From Frigoribacterium sp. SL97 (GTDB lineage: Bacteria > Actinomycetota > Actinomycetes > Actinomycetales > Microbacteriaceae): a stretch of 64,000 bases of DNA. A model generated the notes under the pieces. The model was not told the DNA's origin. It ran no database searches and worked only from the letters and a program-made list of their open reading frames with translations. Numbering within the stretch: position 1 is the stretch's first letter; each line of letters starts with the position of its first letter. Shown here in pieces: positions 45,601 through 53,791 of this stretch. Position numbers and translations under genes: made by a program. Where the stretch lies: NCBI RefSeq assembly GCF_026625765.1, contig NZ_CP113062.1:1674001-1738000 (forward strand). Reading direction: 5' to 3'.

Positions 45601-45742
45601 GCCCGCGAGTGACCGCACCCACCTGTACTTCGACGCCGCCCAGCACGGCGTCGGGTCGCGGGCGTGCGGGCCGGACGTCGCGTCGAGGCACGTGCTGCGT
45701 CCGGCCGCGCACCAGCTGCGCCTGAAGTTCAGCGCGCTGTAG
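42599..45742 (+). CDS. Glycoside hydrolase family 2 beta-galactosidase
   Basis: Hydrolyses beta-galactosides; 1047 residues with the LacZ order of jelly roll, Ig-like domain, TIM barrel, Ig-like domain and C-terminal super-sandwich. The acid/base is E450 in GNEAGTGHN and the nucleophile E529 in CEYVHAMGNGPG, both in the standard LacZ context. No signal peptide is seen, so it acts on imported sugar. The GTG overlaps the permease stop. The gene ends with a long hairpin. Confidence 0.94.
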   Translation: MTPSTTPSTVSADYLTDTGPGQGGRTPARSWLHTDAPTLSLDGTWSFRLLPGAPGTLGGRGVLPEGEPVDGVGAVDLDESSWGEIEVPSHWVLGGDGSRGAPIYTNVQFPFPTEPPFVPDANPTGDHRRTFELPSSFDGAERVLLRFDGVESRYVVWLNGVEIGMGVGSRLAQEFDVTDALHPGENVIAVRVHQWSASSYVEDQDQWWLPGIFRSVTLQARPVGGLDDVWLQTPFHGTAGQGEGGAAIVPEITAGEAAYPVTLSVPELGVEVTWATPADVASVELDAVEPWSAETPRLYDATVTSAGGAETVSLRLGFRTVRIVGDQFEVNGRRVVFHGVNRHETHPDRGRVFDEEWSRRDLAQMKRFNVNAIRTSHYPPHPRLLDLADELGFWVVLECDLETHAFERQEWIGNPSDDPDWHDAYVDRMVRTVERDKNHPSIVLWSLGNEAGTGHNLAAMAAWTHARDGGRPVHYEGDYTGAYTDVYSRMYSWIDETRAIGSGDESVPLLGCTPAEAARQRSKPFLLCEYVHAMGNGPGAIDEYEDLVDAYPRLHGGFVWEWRDHGLRTHTADGVEYFGYGGDFGEVVHDGNFVMDGMVLSDDTPSPGLYEWAQVVAPIRLRFETPTVDGRPGLVVSNLRHSASASDVVFRWVASHDGGEVRSGTLDVVGLDGGALAAHETVAVPLPEVPVSGTGETWFTVTAELADATVWADAGHVLSTQQLDLTPAPVRVATPRPAVVGDVRDRVARASSGRVELGPAVFDDGRLVSLAGRPVDGARLELWRAPTDNDRGEWLTPKDRDRDVMRNRHRVDLYEVGVLPSSQDTWLLAGLDRLTARVESVSVAPDSVRVRTRYAAADTRNAVTTDEQWQLVGDDLWLSVDIVPTGWWDMVWPRVGVRFDLPGDVDHASWFGTGPRESYPDSRHSAFVGRYEAGIDDLSAGYARPQETGHRSDLRTLDLGPAGQPWLRVEAVPSATGGRPGFTLSRHTAQQIGVAEHPHELPASDRTHLYFDAAQHGVGSRACGPDVASRHVLRPAAHQLRLKFSAL

Positions 45743-45758
45743 CGGGCCGACCCCGCCG

Positions 45759-45824
45759 AGGACGGGCGGGTCCGTACCGGGCGGGCGTCTCAGGACGCCC
45801 GTGCCGGACGGACCCGCCCGTCCT
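45759..45824 (+). terminator. Long hairpin ending the beta-galactosidase operon
   Basis: The outer arms AGGACGGGCGGGTCCG and CGGACCCGCCCGTCCT pair perfectly over 16 bp, with a further CCGG/CGGGCGT inner stem around CTCAGG. It begins 17 bases past the stop. Confidence 0.85.
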
Positions 45825-45871
45825 GCGCGCGGCCGCGGCCGCGTCCGCGTGCCGCCCGGGCGGCGTCGACC

Positions 45872-46579
45872 TCAGCCCTCCCGGCGCGTGGCGCGGACGA
45901 CCACGTCGGCCACGTGCCAGACCTCCCCGTCGGGGCCCGTCATGTCACGCGGGCGCACCTCGGCGACGTCGACCCGCCACGAATCGGGGGAGAGCCTGCC
46001 GACCACCTCGCCGACGGTGAAGAGCATGCCCGGGTCGCCGTGCTTCCCGGCGCCGCCCGGCAGGGCGTCGACGTCGTGGCCGACGATCAGCAGGGTGCCG
46101 CCCGGTGCCACGCCGTCGGCCAGTGCCGGGAACAGCCGCTCGCGGTCGGTGGGCGGCAGGTGCATGAAGTGCGCCGTGACGAGGTCGAAGGAGGCGCGGG
46201 TCGGGCTCCACTCCGTCAGGTCCGCCTGCTGCCAGGTGAGGTGGGCCGGGTCGACGTCCTCCTGCTCGCGGGCGAGCGCGGCCGCCTTGTCGAGGGCGTT
46301 CTGCGAGATGTCGACGCCCGTCACCCGCCAGCCCCGCGAGGCGAGCCAGAGGGCGTCGCCGCCCTCGCCGCTGCCGACGTAGAGTGCGCGACCGGCGCCC
46401 AGCTGTGCGACCTCGGCGACGAGGGCGGCGTTGGGGCGTCCGCTCCAGGCGCGGCCTGGCTGCCCGTAGCGGTCCTCCCAGTAGTCGCGGTCGAAGACGG
46501 GGTGGGCGTGCCCGTTCCCGTGTCGCTCCTGCTCGTGCTCGTGGTGGTGCTGCTGCTGCCCTCGCTCCGCCTCGCTCAT
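45872..46579 (-). CDS. Class I SAM-dependent methyltransferase with His-rich leader
   Basis: Residues 1-27 are extremely His/Glu-rich (HHHEHEQERHGNGHAH), a possible metal-binding leader. The methyltransferase fold follows: motif I is LYVGSGEGGDALWLA near 66-80, then GVDISQNALDKA and the late strand GGTLLIVGHD. The layout resembles the thiopurine/tellurite methyltransferase group. Its ATG overlaps the stop of the redox enzyme (ATGA), so they act together. The substrate is unknown; metal or metalloid detoxification is a guess. Confidence 0.82.
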   Translation of the reverse strand: MSEAERGQQQHHHEHEQERHGNGHAHPVFDRDYWEDRYGQPGRAWSGRPNAALVAEVAQLGAGRALYVGSGEGGDALWLASRGWRVTGVDISQNALDKAAALAREQEDVDPAHLTWQQADLTEWSPTRASFDLVTAHFMHLPPTDRERLFPALADGVAPGGTLLIVGHDVDALPGGAGKHGDPGMLFTVGEVVGRLSPDSWRVDVAEVRPRDMTGPDGEVWHVADVVVRATRREG

Positions 46580-47595
46580 GCGTCGATCCTCTCCCCGGTG
46601 CGCAGGGCGGCGACGGCCGCCGCGACCTCGTCCGTCACCAGGTCCATGTTGATCGCTGCGCCGGCCATCGTGCCCGCTGCGGCCGCCGCGACGACCTGCG
46701 CCATCGGTTCGGTGACGTTGCCCGCGAGCCAGACCCCCGGCACGGCCGATCGGCCGGTGAGCGGCTCGATCGTGGCGAGGTGGGTGCCGACGCCGGCGGG
46801 GTGCTCGGTCGCCTCGAGTCCGAGGGCGGCGAGGAAGTCCGCCCGCGAGCGCACCCGGGCCATGACGGCCAGGGCGCCGACGTCGACCGTGCGACCGTCG
46901 TCGAGCGTCACGCCGGTGAGGGCGTCGTCCTCGACCCGGAGGCGCGCGACCGGGCCGTCGACCACGGTGACCCCGCGGGCCCGCAACTGCTCGGCCTGCT
47001 CGTCGTCGGGGGTGAACGAGGCGTTGGTGAACAGGACGATCTCGCGGCTCCACTGCCCGAAGAGCAGGGCCTGGTGCATCGCGAACGGGCTCGTGGCCAG
47101 CACGCCGATCACGCGGTCCTGCACCTCCCAGCCGTGGCAGTACGGGCAGTGCACGGCGTCGCGGCCCCAGCGCTCGGCGAGGCCGTCGACGGCGGGCAGC
47201 TCGTCGACGAGGCCGGACGTCACCAGGAGGCGCCGGGCGCGCACCTCGGACGCGTCACCACCCCTGCCGGTGACGGTCACGACGAAGGGGGCGACGGGGT
47301 CGTCGTCGCGGCGGACGCGGGTCACGGTGCCCGACGTGATCGCGCCTCCGTACGCCCCGACCTCGGCGCGACCGAGGCGGGTGAGCTCGCGCGGGGCGAC
47401 GCCGTCGCGGGTGAGGAACGCGTGGACGCCCTCGGCGGGAGCGTTGCGGGGCCGGTCGTCGTCGACGACGAGCACGGTGCGGCGGGCGCGGACGAGCGAC
47501 AGGGCGCCGCTGAGTCCGGCGGGACCGCCGCCGATCACGACGACGTCGTGGACGACGTCGTGGACGGCGCCGACCGGGTGGGTGTTCTGGTTCAT
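46576..47595 (-). CDS. Thioredoxin-reductase-like FAD/NAD(P) oxidoreductase with CPYC motif
   Basis: FAD-dependent disulfide or substrate reductase, 339 residues. The FAD motif is GGGPAGLSG near 22-30, and redox cysteines are in HCPYCHGWE near residue 149. The NAD(P) site and the C-terminal GNVTEPMAQV follow. Similar short proteins occur next to XRE-cupin regulators. It is divergent from such a regulator and coupled to a methyltransferase. Confidence 0.9.
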   Translation of the reverse strand: MNQNTHPVGAVHDVVHDVVVIGGGPAGLSGALSLVRARRTVLVVDDDRPRNAPAEGVHAFLTRDGVAPRELTRLGRAEVGAYGGAITSGTVTRVRRDDDPVAPFVVTVTGRGGDASEVRARRLLVTSGLVDELPAVDGLAERWGRDAVHCPYCHGWEVQDRVIGVLATSPFAMHQALLFGQWSREIVLFTNASFTPDDEQAEQLRARGVTVVDGPVARLRVEDDALTGVTLDDGRTVDVGALAVMARVRSRADFLAALGLEATEHPAGVGTHLATIEPLTGRSAVPGVWLAGNVTEPMAQVVAAAAAGTMAGAAINMDLVTDEVAAAVAALRTGERIDA

Positions 47596-47639
47596 GGTGT
47601 GACCTCCTGACCCGATCCTGCGACCTGGGCCGTCGGGCT

Positions 47640-47665
47640 GGCAAGCTGTGTTGCCGAAGTGGCAA
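47640..47665. promoter_or_regulatory. Three GGCAA half-sites upstream of the XRE-cupin regulator
   Basis: GGCAA (47640-47644), TTGCC (47651-47655) and GGCAA (47661-47665) form overlapping inverted repeats with 6- and 5-base spacers, ending one base before the regulator ATG. Likely autoregulation and control of the divergent redox operon. Confidence 0.5.
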
Positions 47666-47666
47666 G

Positions 47667-48293
47667 ATGACCGGCATGGACCACCCCACGAACGCCCCCG
47701 GTGCCGACGCCCCGAGCACCGACGACGTCCTCGCCGCGGTCGGCCCGCGCCTCCGTGCCCTGCGCGCGCGGCGCGGCGTGACCCTCGCCGAACTGGGGGA
47801 GCGGACCGGCATCTCGGTCAGCACCCTGTCTAGGCTCGAGTCCGGGCTCCGGCGGCCGACCCTCGAACAGCTGTTGCCGCTCGCCCGCGAGCACGGGGTG
47901 CCGCTCGACGACCTCGTCGGCGCGCCCGAGACCGGCGACCCCCGCGTGCACCTCACGCCGCGGCAACAGCACGGCATGACGGTCGTTCCGCTCTCGCGCG
48001 GCGGCGGCGCGATCCAGGCCTTCAAGATGGTGATTCCTGCGGACTCGCCTCGAAGCGAACCCGTGCTCCGCACGCACGAGGGCTACGACTGGCTGTACGT
48101 GTTGCGTGGACGCATCCGGCTCGTGCTGGGCGACCTCGACCTCGTGCTGCCCGCCGGCGAGGCGGCCGAGTTCGACACGCGCACGCCGCACTGGTTCGGC
48201 CGGGCCGACGACCGGGCCGTCGAGGTGCTCAGCCTGTTCGGTCGGCAGGGCGAGCGGCTGCACCTGCGGACCGCGCCCGGCTCGCCCGCGTGA
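47667..48293 (+). CDS. XRE-family regulator with C-terminal cupin sensor
   Basis: The helix-turn-helix spans residues about 27-82 (GVTLAELGERTGISVSTLSR, then LESGLRRPTLEQL). A cupin domain covers about 105-208 and contains the SEPVLRTHEGYDWLYVLRGR motif. It probably senses a small molecule and controls itself and the divergent oxidoreductase/methyltransferase operon. ATG 47667 and ATG 47676 are both possible starts; the GGCAA sites lie immediately upstream, which hints at a leaderless transcript. Confidence 0.88.
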   Translation: MTGMDHPTNAPGADAPSTDDVLAAVGPRLRALRARRGVTLAELGERTGISVSTLSRLESGLRRPTLEQLLPLAREHGVPLDDLVGAPETGDPRVHLTPRQQHGMTVVPLSRGGGAIQAFKMVIPADSPRSEPVLRTHEGYDWLYVLRGRIRLVLGDLDLVLPAGEAAEFDTRTPHWFGRADDRAVEVLSLFGRQGERLHLRTAPGSPA

Positions 48294-48369
48294 GGCGTCC
48301 CGGGGTGTCGGTGGCGCCTCCTAGGCTCGGGGCGGGCGTCCAGGCCGCGTCCCGACAGAAGGAGTCCGC

Positions 48370-51300
48370 GTGTACCTCGACGACGACCGGGTGGTCACCA
48401 GCCCGTCCGACCTGACGACCTGGGCCGCGTGCGAGTGGTCGTTCCTCCGACGGCTCGACGCGAAGCTCGGCCGGTTCGACGCCGTCGCCGACGCGTCCGA
48501 CGACATGCTCGACCGCACGGCCCGGCTCGGCGACGCGCACGAGCTGCGGTACCTCGAGGCGCTGCGGGCGACCCGTGACGTCGTCGAGTTCGACCGTCCG
48601 GCCCCGTCGGGCTACGCGGCGGCCGCCGAGGAGGCGCGGCTCGCCATGGCCTCCGGGGCCGACGTGCTCTTCCAGGCGACGTTCTTCGACGGATCGTTCA
48701 TCGGCTTCAGCGACTTCGTGGTGCGCACCGACGACGGCACCTACGAGGTCTACGACACCAAGCTCGCCCGCCACGCGAAGATCCCCGCCCTGCTGCAGGT
48801 CGCGGCCTACACCGACCAGATCCGGGCGCTCGGGCTGCCGTCGGCCGACACCGTGCGCCTCGTGCTCGGCGACGGCAGCGAGAGCGTGCACGACGTCGCC
48901 GACGTGCTGCCGGTCTACCGGGTCCAGCGTGACCGGCTGCGGGCCGCCCTCGCCGAGCGGCTCGCCGCCGAGGGGCCGCTCGCCTGGGGTGACCCGGGCG
49001 TCACCGCCTGCGGGCGCTGCACGGCTTGCCAGGCCCAGGTCGACGAGCACCGCGACCTCGTGCTCGTCGCCGGCCTGCGCGGCGAGCAACGTCAGCGGCT
49101 GCACCTGGCCGGCGTCGCCACGATCGACGAGCTCGCCGAGTCGGACGGGCCCGTCGCCGGCATCGGGGCGACGGCCCTCGCCCGGCTGCGGGGGCAGGCC
49201 CGGGTGCAGCTCGCCACCGAGCGCGACCACACCGGCGCGCCCGCGGTCGAGGTCGTCGACGCCGACGCCCTGCGGACGATCCCGCGGCCCGACGCCGGCG
49301 ACGTCTTCTTCGACTTCGAGGGCGACCCGCTCTACACCGAGGGCGACGGGCGGGCTTGGGGCCTCGACTACCTCTTCGGGCTGGTCGAGGCCGACGGCAC
49401 CTTCCGGGCCTTCTGGGCTCATGACTTCGCGGGCGAGCGGCAGGCGCTGATCGACTTCCTCGACTACCTCGCCGAGCGCCGCCGGCGATTCCCCGACCTG
49501 CACGTGTACCACTACGCCTCGTACGAGCGCAGCCACCTGCTCTCGCTGGCGGCGCGCCACGGCGTCGGCGAGGACGCGGTCGACGACCTGCTCCGCGACG
49601 GCGTGCTCGTCGACCTCTACCCGGTCGTGCGGCAGGCGTTGCTCGTCGGGTCGCACAGCTACTCGCTCAAGAAGCTCGAGCCGCTGTACATGGGTGACGA
49701 CCTCCGGCAGAGCGACGTCAAGACGGCCACCGCCAGCATCACGATGTACGTCGACGCCATCGCCGAACGCACGACCGGCGACGCGTCGCGGGGTGACCAG
49801 ATGCTCGACGAGGTCCGCGACTACAACGAGTACGACTGCCGGTCGACCCTGCGGCTGCGCGACTGGTTGCTCGAGCTGGCCGACCGGCACGGCACCCGGG
49901 GCGACGACCCCGACGGCCCGACCGCGCCCGACCCGCTCGAACTCGCCCGCGTGCCCCGCGAGCCGAACCCGGTCGCCGTCGGCCTCGCGGCGCACGTGGC
50001 CGATGTCGACCCGCTCGACCGCACCCCCGACCAGACGGCCATCGCCCTCGCGGCGTCGGCCATCGACTACCACCGCCGCGAGGCCAAGACGTTCTGGCAA
50101 GAGCACTTCGACCGCCTCCGCGACCCGGTCGACGACTGGGCCGACACCCGCGACGTGTTCGTGGTCGAGACGGCGTCGGTCGAGCGCGAGTGGCAGAAGC
50201 TGCCCCGGGCCCGCAAGCTCAGCCGCGAGGTGCGGCTGCGCGGCCGCCTTGCACCCGGCAGTCGCTTGAGCGAAGGAGGCGCGCCCTACGCCGTCTACGA
50301 CGCCCCCGTCCCGCCCGGGGTCGCCTCGCTCGGCCCCGGGCTGCGGGGTGCCGTCGGGTCGACGGTGGTCGAGGCCGGCCCGAACGGCGACCGGCACGAG
50401 GTCGTGCTGCTCGAGCGCGTCACCGGCGACGACGACCGGCACGACGCGTTCCCGGTCGCGCTGACGCCCGCCGCGCCTCCCCGGGCCACTCCGCAGCCCG
50501 AGGCGATCGCCGAATGGGGTGGGCACGTGCTCGACGCCCTGCCCGAGATGCTGCCCGACCCGGCGTTCGACCTGCTGCGGCGGCAGCCGCCGCGTCGGCG
50601 GTCGGGTGGCGGGCCCGCACCCGTGGTCGGGAACGACACCGTCTCGGCCGTCGTCGAGACCCTGCTCGACCTCGACCGCTCGTACCTCGCCGTCCAGGGC
50701 CCTCCCGGCACGGGCAAGACCTACGTCGGTTCGCGGGTCGTCGCCCGGCTGGTGCGTGAGCACGGCTGGCGTGTCGGGGTCGTCGGGCAGTCGCACGCCG
50801 TGGTCGAGAACGTCCTGCGGGCGGCGATCACGGCCGGGGTCGATCCCGAGCGCGTGGGCAAGGTGCCGAAGTCGGGCACGACCGCCGAGCAGGCCGACGA
50901 GCAGCCCTGGCGTGCCCTGAAGTCCGGCGGTGAGGCCGCGTTCCTCGCCGAGGCCGACGGTGGCGCGGGCGGTGCCGGGGTCGACGGCGGCGGGCAGGCC
51001 GTCGGGGCCGTGTTCGGGGCCACCGCCTGGGGGTTCGCCAACGCCGACAAGGTGGCCCGCGCCTCCCTCGACCTGCTGGTCGTCGACGAGGCCGGGCAGT
51101 TCTCGCTCGCCTCGACCGTGGCGGCCTCGGTCGCCGCGACGCGGTTGCTGCTGCTCGGCGACCCGCAGCAGCTGCCGCAGGTCAGCCAGGGCAGGCACCC
51201 CGAGCCGGTCGACGAGTCGGCCCTCGGCTGGTTGGCCGACGGCCACGACGTGCTTCCGGCCGAGTACGGCTACTTCCTCGCGACCACCTGGCGCATGCAT

Positions 51301-51885
51301 CCGGCGTTGTGCGCCCCGGTCAGCGAGCTGTCCTACGGCGGGGCACTGACCGCCCATGCCTCCGACCGCCGGCTCGAGGGCGTCGCACCCGGCCTGCACG
51401 TCGAACCGGTGACGCACGTCGGCAACACGACCTCGTCGGTCGAGGAGGCCCGGGAGGTCGTCGAGATCGTGCGGTCGGTCGTCGGGCTCGACTGGTCGGA
51501 CGCCGACGGCACCCGGCCCCTGACCGCGGCCGACGTCATCGTCGTCGCGCCGTACAACGCCCACGGCGCCGTGCTGCGCGAGCACCTCGACGCGGCCGGC
51601 TTCGACGAGACGCCCGTCGGCACGGTCGACCTGTTCCAGGGGCAGGAGGCCGTCGTGGCCGTCGTCTCGCTGGCGGCGTCGAGTGCCGCCGACATCCCGC
51701 GCGGGCTGGACTTCCTGCTGATGCCGAACCGGTTGAACGTGGCCTTGTCGCGGGCGAAGTGGGCGGCGTTCCTGGTGCACTCCCCGCTGCTCGCGACGGG
51801 CTTGCCCACCTCGATCGCGGGGCTCGGGCTGCTGAGCGGGTTCCTGCGCCTGACCGGGCAGGGTCAGCCGGCCGTCGAGGGTTGA
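48370..51885 (+). CDS. TM0106-type fusion: Fe-S RecB nuclease, RNase-H-like domain and SF1 helicase
   Basis: A 1171-residue multidomain DNA/RNA-processing enzyme. The N-terminal RecB-family nuclease has GFSDFVV, EVYDTKLA and QVAAYTDQ. One Cys at 21 plus C214, C217 and C220 (CGRCTAC) matches the four-Cys Fe-S pattern of Cas4/AddB nucleases. A DEDD/RNase-H-like part follows (FFDFEGDPLY near 313; NEYDC). The SF1 helicase has GPPGTGKT near 778, VVDEAGQFS near 906, GDPQQLPQ, TWRMHP, and VDLFQGQE. The GTG follows GAAGGAGTCCGC. It stands alone; a repair or defence role is inferred. Confidence 0.88.
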   Translation: MYLDDDRVVTSPSDLTTWAACEWSFLRRLDAKLGRFDAVADASDDMLDRTARLGDAHELRYLEALRATRDVVEFDRPAPSGYAAAAEEARLAMASGADVLFQATFFDGSFIGFSDFVVRTDDGTYEVYDTKLARHAKIPALLQVAAYTDQIRALGLPSADTVRLVLGDGSESVHDVADVLPVYRVQRDRLRAALAERLAAEGPLAWGDPGVTACGRCTACQAQVDEHRDLVLVAGLRGEQRQRLHLAGVATIDELAESDGPVAGIGATALARLRGQARVQLATERDHTGAPAVEVVDADALRTIPRPDAGDVFFDFEGDPLYTEGDGRAWGLDYLFGLVEADGTFRAFWAHDFAGERQALIDFLDYLAERRRRFPDLHVYHYASYERSHLLSLAARHGVGEDAVDDLLRDGVLVDLYPVVRQALLVGSHSYSLKKLEPLYMGDDLRQSDVKTATASITMYVDAIAERTTGDASRGDQMLDEVRDYNEYDCRSTLRLRDWLLELADRHGTRGDDPDGPTAPDPLELARVPREPNPVAVGLAAHVADVDPLDRTPDQTAIALAASAIDYHRREAKTFWQEHFDRLRDPVDDWADTRDVFVVETASVEREWQKLPRARKLSREVRLRGRLAPGSRLSEGGAPYAVYDAPVPPGVASLGPGLRGAVGSTVVEAGPNGDRHEVVLLERVTGDDDRHDAFPVALTPAAPPRATPQPEAIAEWGGHVLDALPEMLPDPAFDLLRRQPPRRRSGGGPAPVVGNDTVSAVVETLLDLDRSYLAVQGPPGTGKTYVGSRVVARLVREHGWRVGVVGQSHAVVENVLRAAITAGVDPERVGKVPKSGTTAEQADEQPWRALKSGGEAAFLAEADGGAGGAGVDGGGQAVGAVFGATAWGFANADKVARASLDLLVVDEAGQFSLASTVAASVAATRLLLLGDPQQLPQVSQGRHPEPVDESALGWLADGHDVLPAEYGYFLATTWRMHPALCAPVSELSYGGALTAHASDRRLEGVAPGLHVEPVTHVGNTTSSVEEAREVVEIVRSVVGLDWSDADGTRPLTAADVIVVAPYNAHGAVLREHLDAAGFDETPVGTVDLFQGQEAVVAVVSLAASSAADIPRGLDFLLMPNRLNVALSRAKWAAFLVHSPLLATGLPTSIAGLGLLSGFLRLTGQGQPAVEG

Positions 51886-51904
51886 GCCGGTCCGTGCGGT
51901 CGGG

Positions 51905-52681
51905 CTAGCGGACGGGGCGCCGCGTCAGCACCTCGGCGCCGTCCTCGGTGATGGCGATCGTGTGCTCGCTGTGGGCCGTCCGGCAGCCCGTCGCGCTGCG
52001 CAGCGTCCAGCCGTCGGCGTCCGTGACGAGCTCGTCGGTGTCGGTCATCACCCACGGTTCGAGCGCGAGCAACAACCCCGGCCGCAGGCGGTAGCCCCGC
52101 CCCGGGCGCCCGGTGTTCGACACGTGCGGGTCCTGGTGCATGGTCGAGCCGATGCCGTGGCCGCCGAACTCGACGTTGATCGGGTAGCCCGCGTCCGACA
52201 GCACCGAGCCGATCGCGTGCGACAGGTCGCCGATGCGCGCCCCCGGCCCGGCCGCCGCGATGCCGGCCTCGAGCGCCCGCTCGGTCGTCTCGATCAGGCG
52301 GACGCTCTCGGCCGGACGCGAGTCGCCCACGACGAAGCTCACCGCCGAGTCGGCCGCCACCCCGTCGAGCACGACGGCGAGGTCGAGCGTCAGCAGGTCG
52401 CCGTCGACGAGTCGTCGGTCGTGCGGCAGCCCGTGAAGCACGGCGTCGTTAACGGCCGTGCAGACGTAGTGGCCGAAGGGGCCCCGGCCGAACGACGGCG
52501 CGTAGTCGACGTAGCAGGAGACAGCCCCGGCCTCGTCGATCATCGTCTGGGTCCACGAGTCGACGTCGAGCAGATTCGTGCCGACGGTCACCCGGTCGCG
52601 CAGCGTCTGCAGGATGGTGCCGACGAGTGCGCCGGTCGCCCGGGCCCGTTCGATCTCGGAGGGGTTCAAGATCTCGATCAT
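51905..52681 (-). CDS. map: Methionine aminopeptidase, type I
   Basis: Removes initiator Met from nascent proteins. All five metal ligands are visible: D100, D111, H175 (GGHGIG), E208 (LALEPW) and E239 (HSEHT), with substrate-binding His in FGHYVC. The ATG at 52681 gives the usual MIEIL start and follows GGCAGGACACCC; an upstream in-frame ATG is less likely. The adenylate kinase/secY context typical of the primary copy is absent, so this may be a second map gene. Confidence 0.93.
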   Translation of the reverse strand: MIEILNPSEIERARATGALVGTILQTLRDRVTVGTNLLDVDSWTQTMIDEAGAVSCYVDYAPSFGRGPFGHYVCTAVNDAVLHGLPHDRRLVDGDLLTLDLAVVLDGVAADSAVSFVVGDSRPAESVRLIETTERALEAGIAAAGPGARIGDLSHAIGSVLSDAGYPINVEFGGHGIGSTMHQDPHVSNTGRPGRGYRLRPGLLLALEPWVMTDTDELVTDADGWTLRSATGCRTAHSEHTIAITEDGAEVLTRRPVR

Positions 52682-52759
52682 GGGTGTCCTGCCGTTCGTG
52701 CCGAAGATCATCCCGGTAAAGGTATCCCACTCGGGCCTCCGGCGCACTACGCTCGGGGC

Positions 52760-53059
52760 ATGGTCCGTCTGCCGCTCACGCCCGCCGAGATCGAACGCGG
52801 TCGCCGCCTCGGGGTGCTGCTGAGGCGGGCCCGTGGCTCCCGGCCGATGCTGCAGGTCGCCCTGGACGCCGGGCTGTCGCCCGAGACCCTGCGCAAGATC
52901 GAGACCGGTCGCGTGGCGACCCCGGCCTTCTCGACGATCGCCGCGATCGCCGCCGTCGTCGAAGTGTCGCTCGACGACGTCTGGGCCGAGATCACGCGCG
53001 ACGGAGCCGGGGGAGCAGCCGACGCACCGTCCGTCGTCGACGCGGCCCGCGCCTCCTGA
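52760..53059 (+). CDS. Small XRE-type DNA-binding protein, 99 aa
   Basis: A helix-turn-helix domain fills residues 12-75 (LGVLLRRARGSRPMLQVALD, then AGLSPETLRKIETGRVATP). No sensor domain. The last codons are part of a dispersed-motif copy (AARAS, stop). Its target is unknown. It is divergent from the methionine aminopeptidase gene with 78 bp between starts and converges on thymidylate kinase. Confidence 0.8.
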   Translation: MVRLPLTPAEIERGRRLGVLLRRARGSRPMLQVALDAGLSPETLRKIETGRVATPAFSTIAAIAAVVEVSLDDVWAEITRDGAGGAADAPSVVDAARAS

Positions 53060-53134
53060 CCCCGTCGGGGTGTCGCTCGTGTGCCGGGGCGAGCGTCCCG
53101 TCGTGACGGCTCGGTCACCCGAGGAGGCGCGGTG

Positions 53135-53791
53135 TCAGCCCTGCGGACGCGCCAGCGACCCGAGGTCGAGCCGGGTCGACACCTCGTGCCAGACGGCGTC
53201 GGCGAGTTCGTCGGTCGAGCGGTCGGCGTCGACCGTGACGACGACCTCGTCGGCCCGCTCGATGGCCTCGGCGTAGCGTTCGCGGGCTGCCCGGAGCCGC
53301 TCGTCGACCTCGAACCGGTCGGTGGTCGTGCGTCCGCTGGCGAGGCGCTCGAGGGCGACCTCGGGCGAGACGTCGAGGTAGATCGTCAGGTCGGGCAGCA
53401 TCAGGTCGGTGCTGATGGAGTTCGACGAGGCGATCCAGTCGCTGCCCACGTCGGACGCCTGGTAGGCCTGTGACGACAGGTGGTACCGGTCGCAGAGGAC
53501 GGTCGTGCCCCGCTCGACGATGCCGAGCATGCCGTCGTGGGCGTTGGTGATGTGGTCGAGGCGGTCGGCGACGAAGAGCGACGCGATGACGCGGTCGTCC
53601 AGGTCGACCCGGCGGTTGAAGCCGTTGCGGATCAACGTGCCGACGGGGCCGTTCGTCGGCTCGGCCGTCTGGTGCACCGGCACGGCCGCGTCCTGGAGGC
53701 GGGCGGCGAGCAGACGCGCCTGCGTCGACTTGCCCGACCCGTCGATGCCCTCGAACACGATGAACGCCCCACGGGCTGCCTGATCCGTCAC
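53135..53791 (-). CDS. tmk: Thymidylate kinase
   Basis: Phosphorylates dTMP to dTDP with ATP. The P-loop GIDGSGKST is at 15-23, followed by EPTNGPVG and the DRYHLSSQAYQ motif with DR(Y/F)HxSS. LASGRTTTDRFE is the lid region. Its 218 residues are standard. The usual dnaX/holB partner is not adjacent. The 3' flank contains a dispersed-motif copy that could pair with the one at the end of the facing XRE gene. Confidence 0.92.
   Translation of the reverse strand: MTDQAARGAFIVFEGIDGSGKSTQARLLAARLQDAAVPVHQTAEPTNGPVGTLIRNGFNRRVDLDDRVIASLFVADRLDHITNAHDGMLGIVERGTTVLCDRYHLSSQAYQASDVGSDWIASSNSISTDLMLPDLTIYLDVSPEVALERLASGRTTTDRFEVDERLRAARERYAEAIERADEVVVTVDADRSTDELADAVWHEVSTRLDLGSLARPQG

Noticed and set aside
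48229..51780. An 1183-codon minus-strand frame opposite the nuclease-helicase
   Set aside because: No motif or hydrophobic pattern; the plus-strand frame has complete helicase and nuclease motifs.
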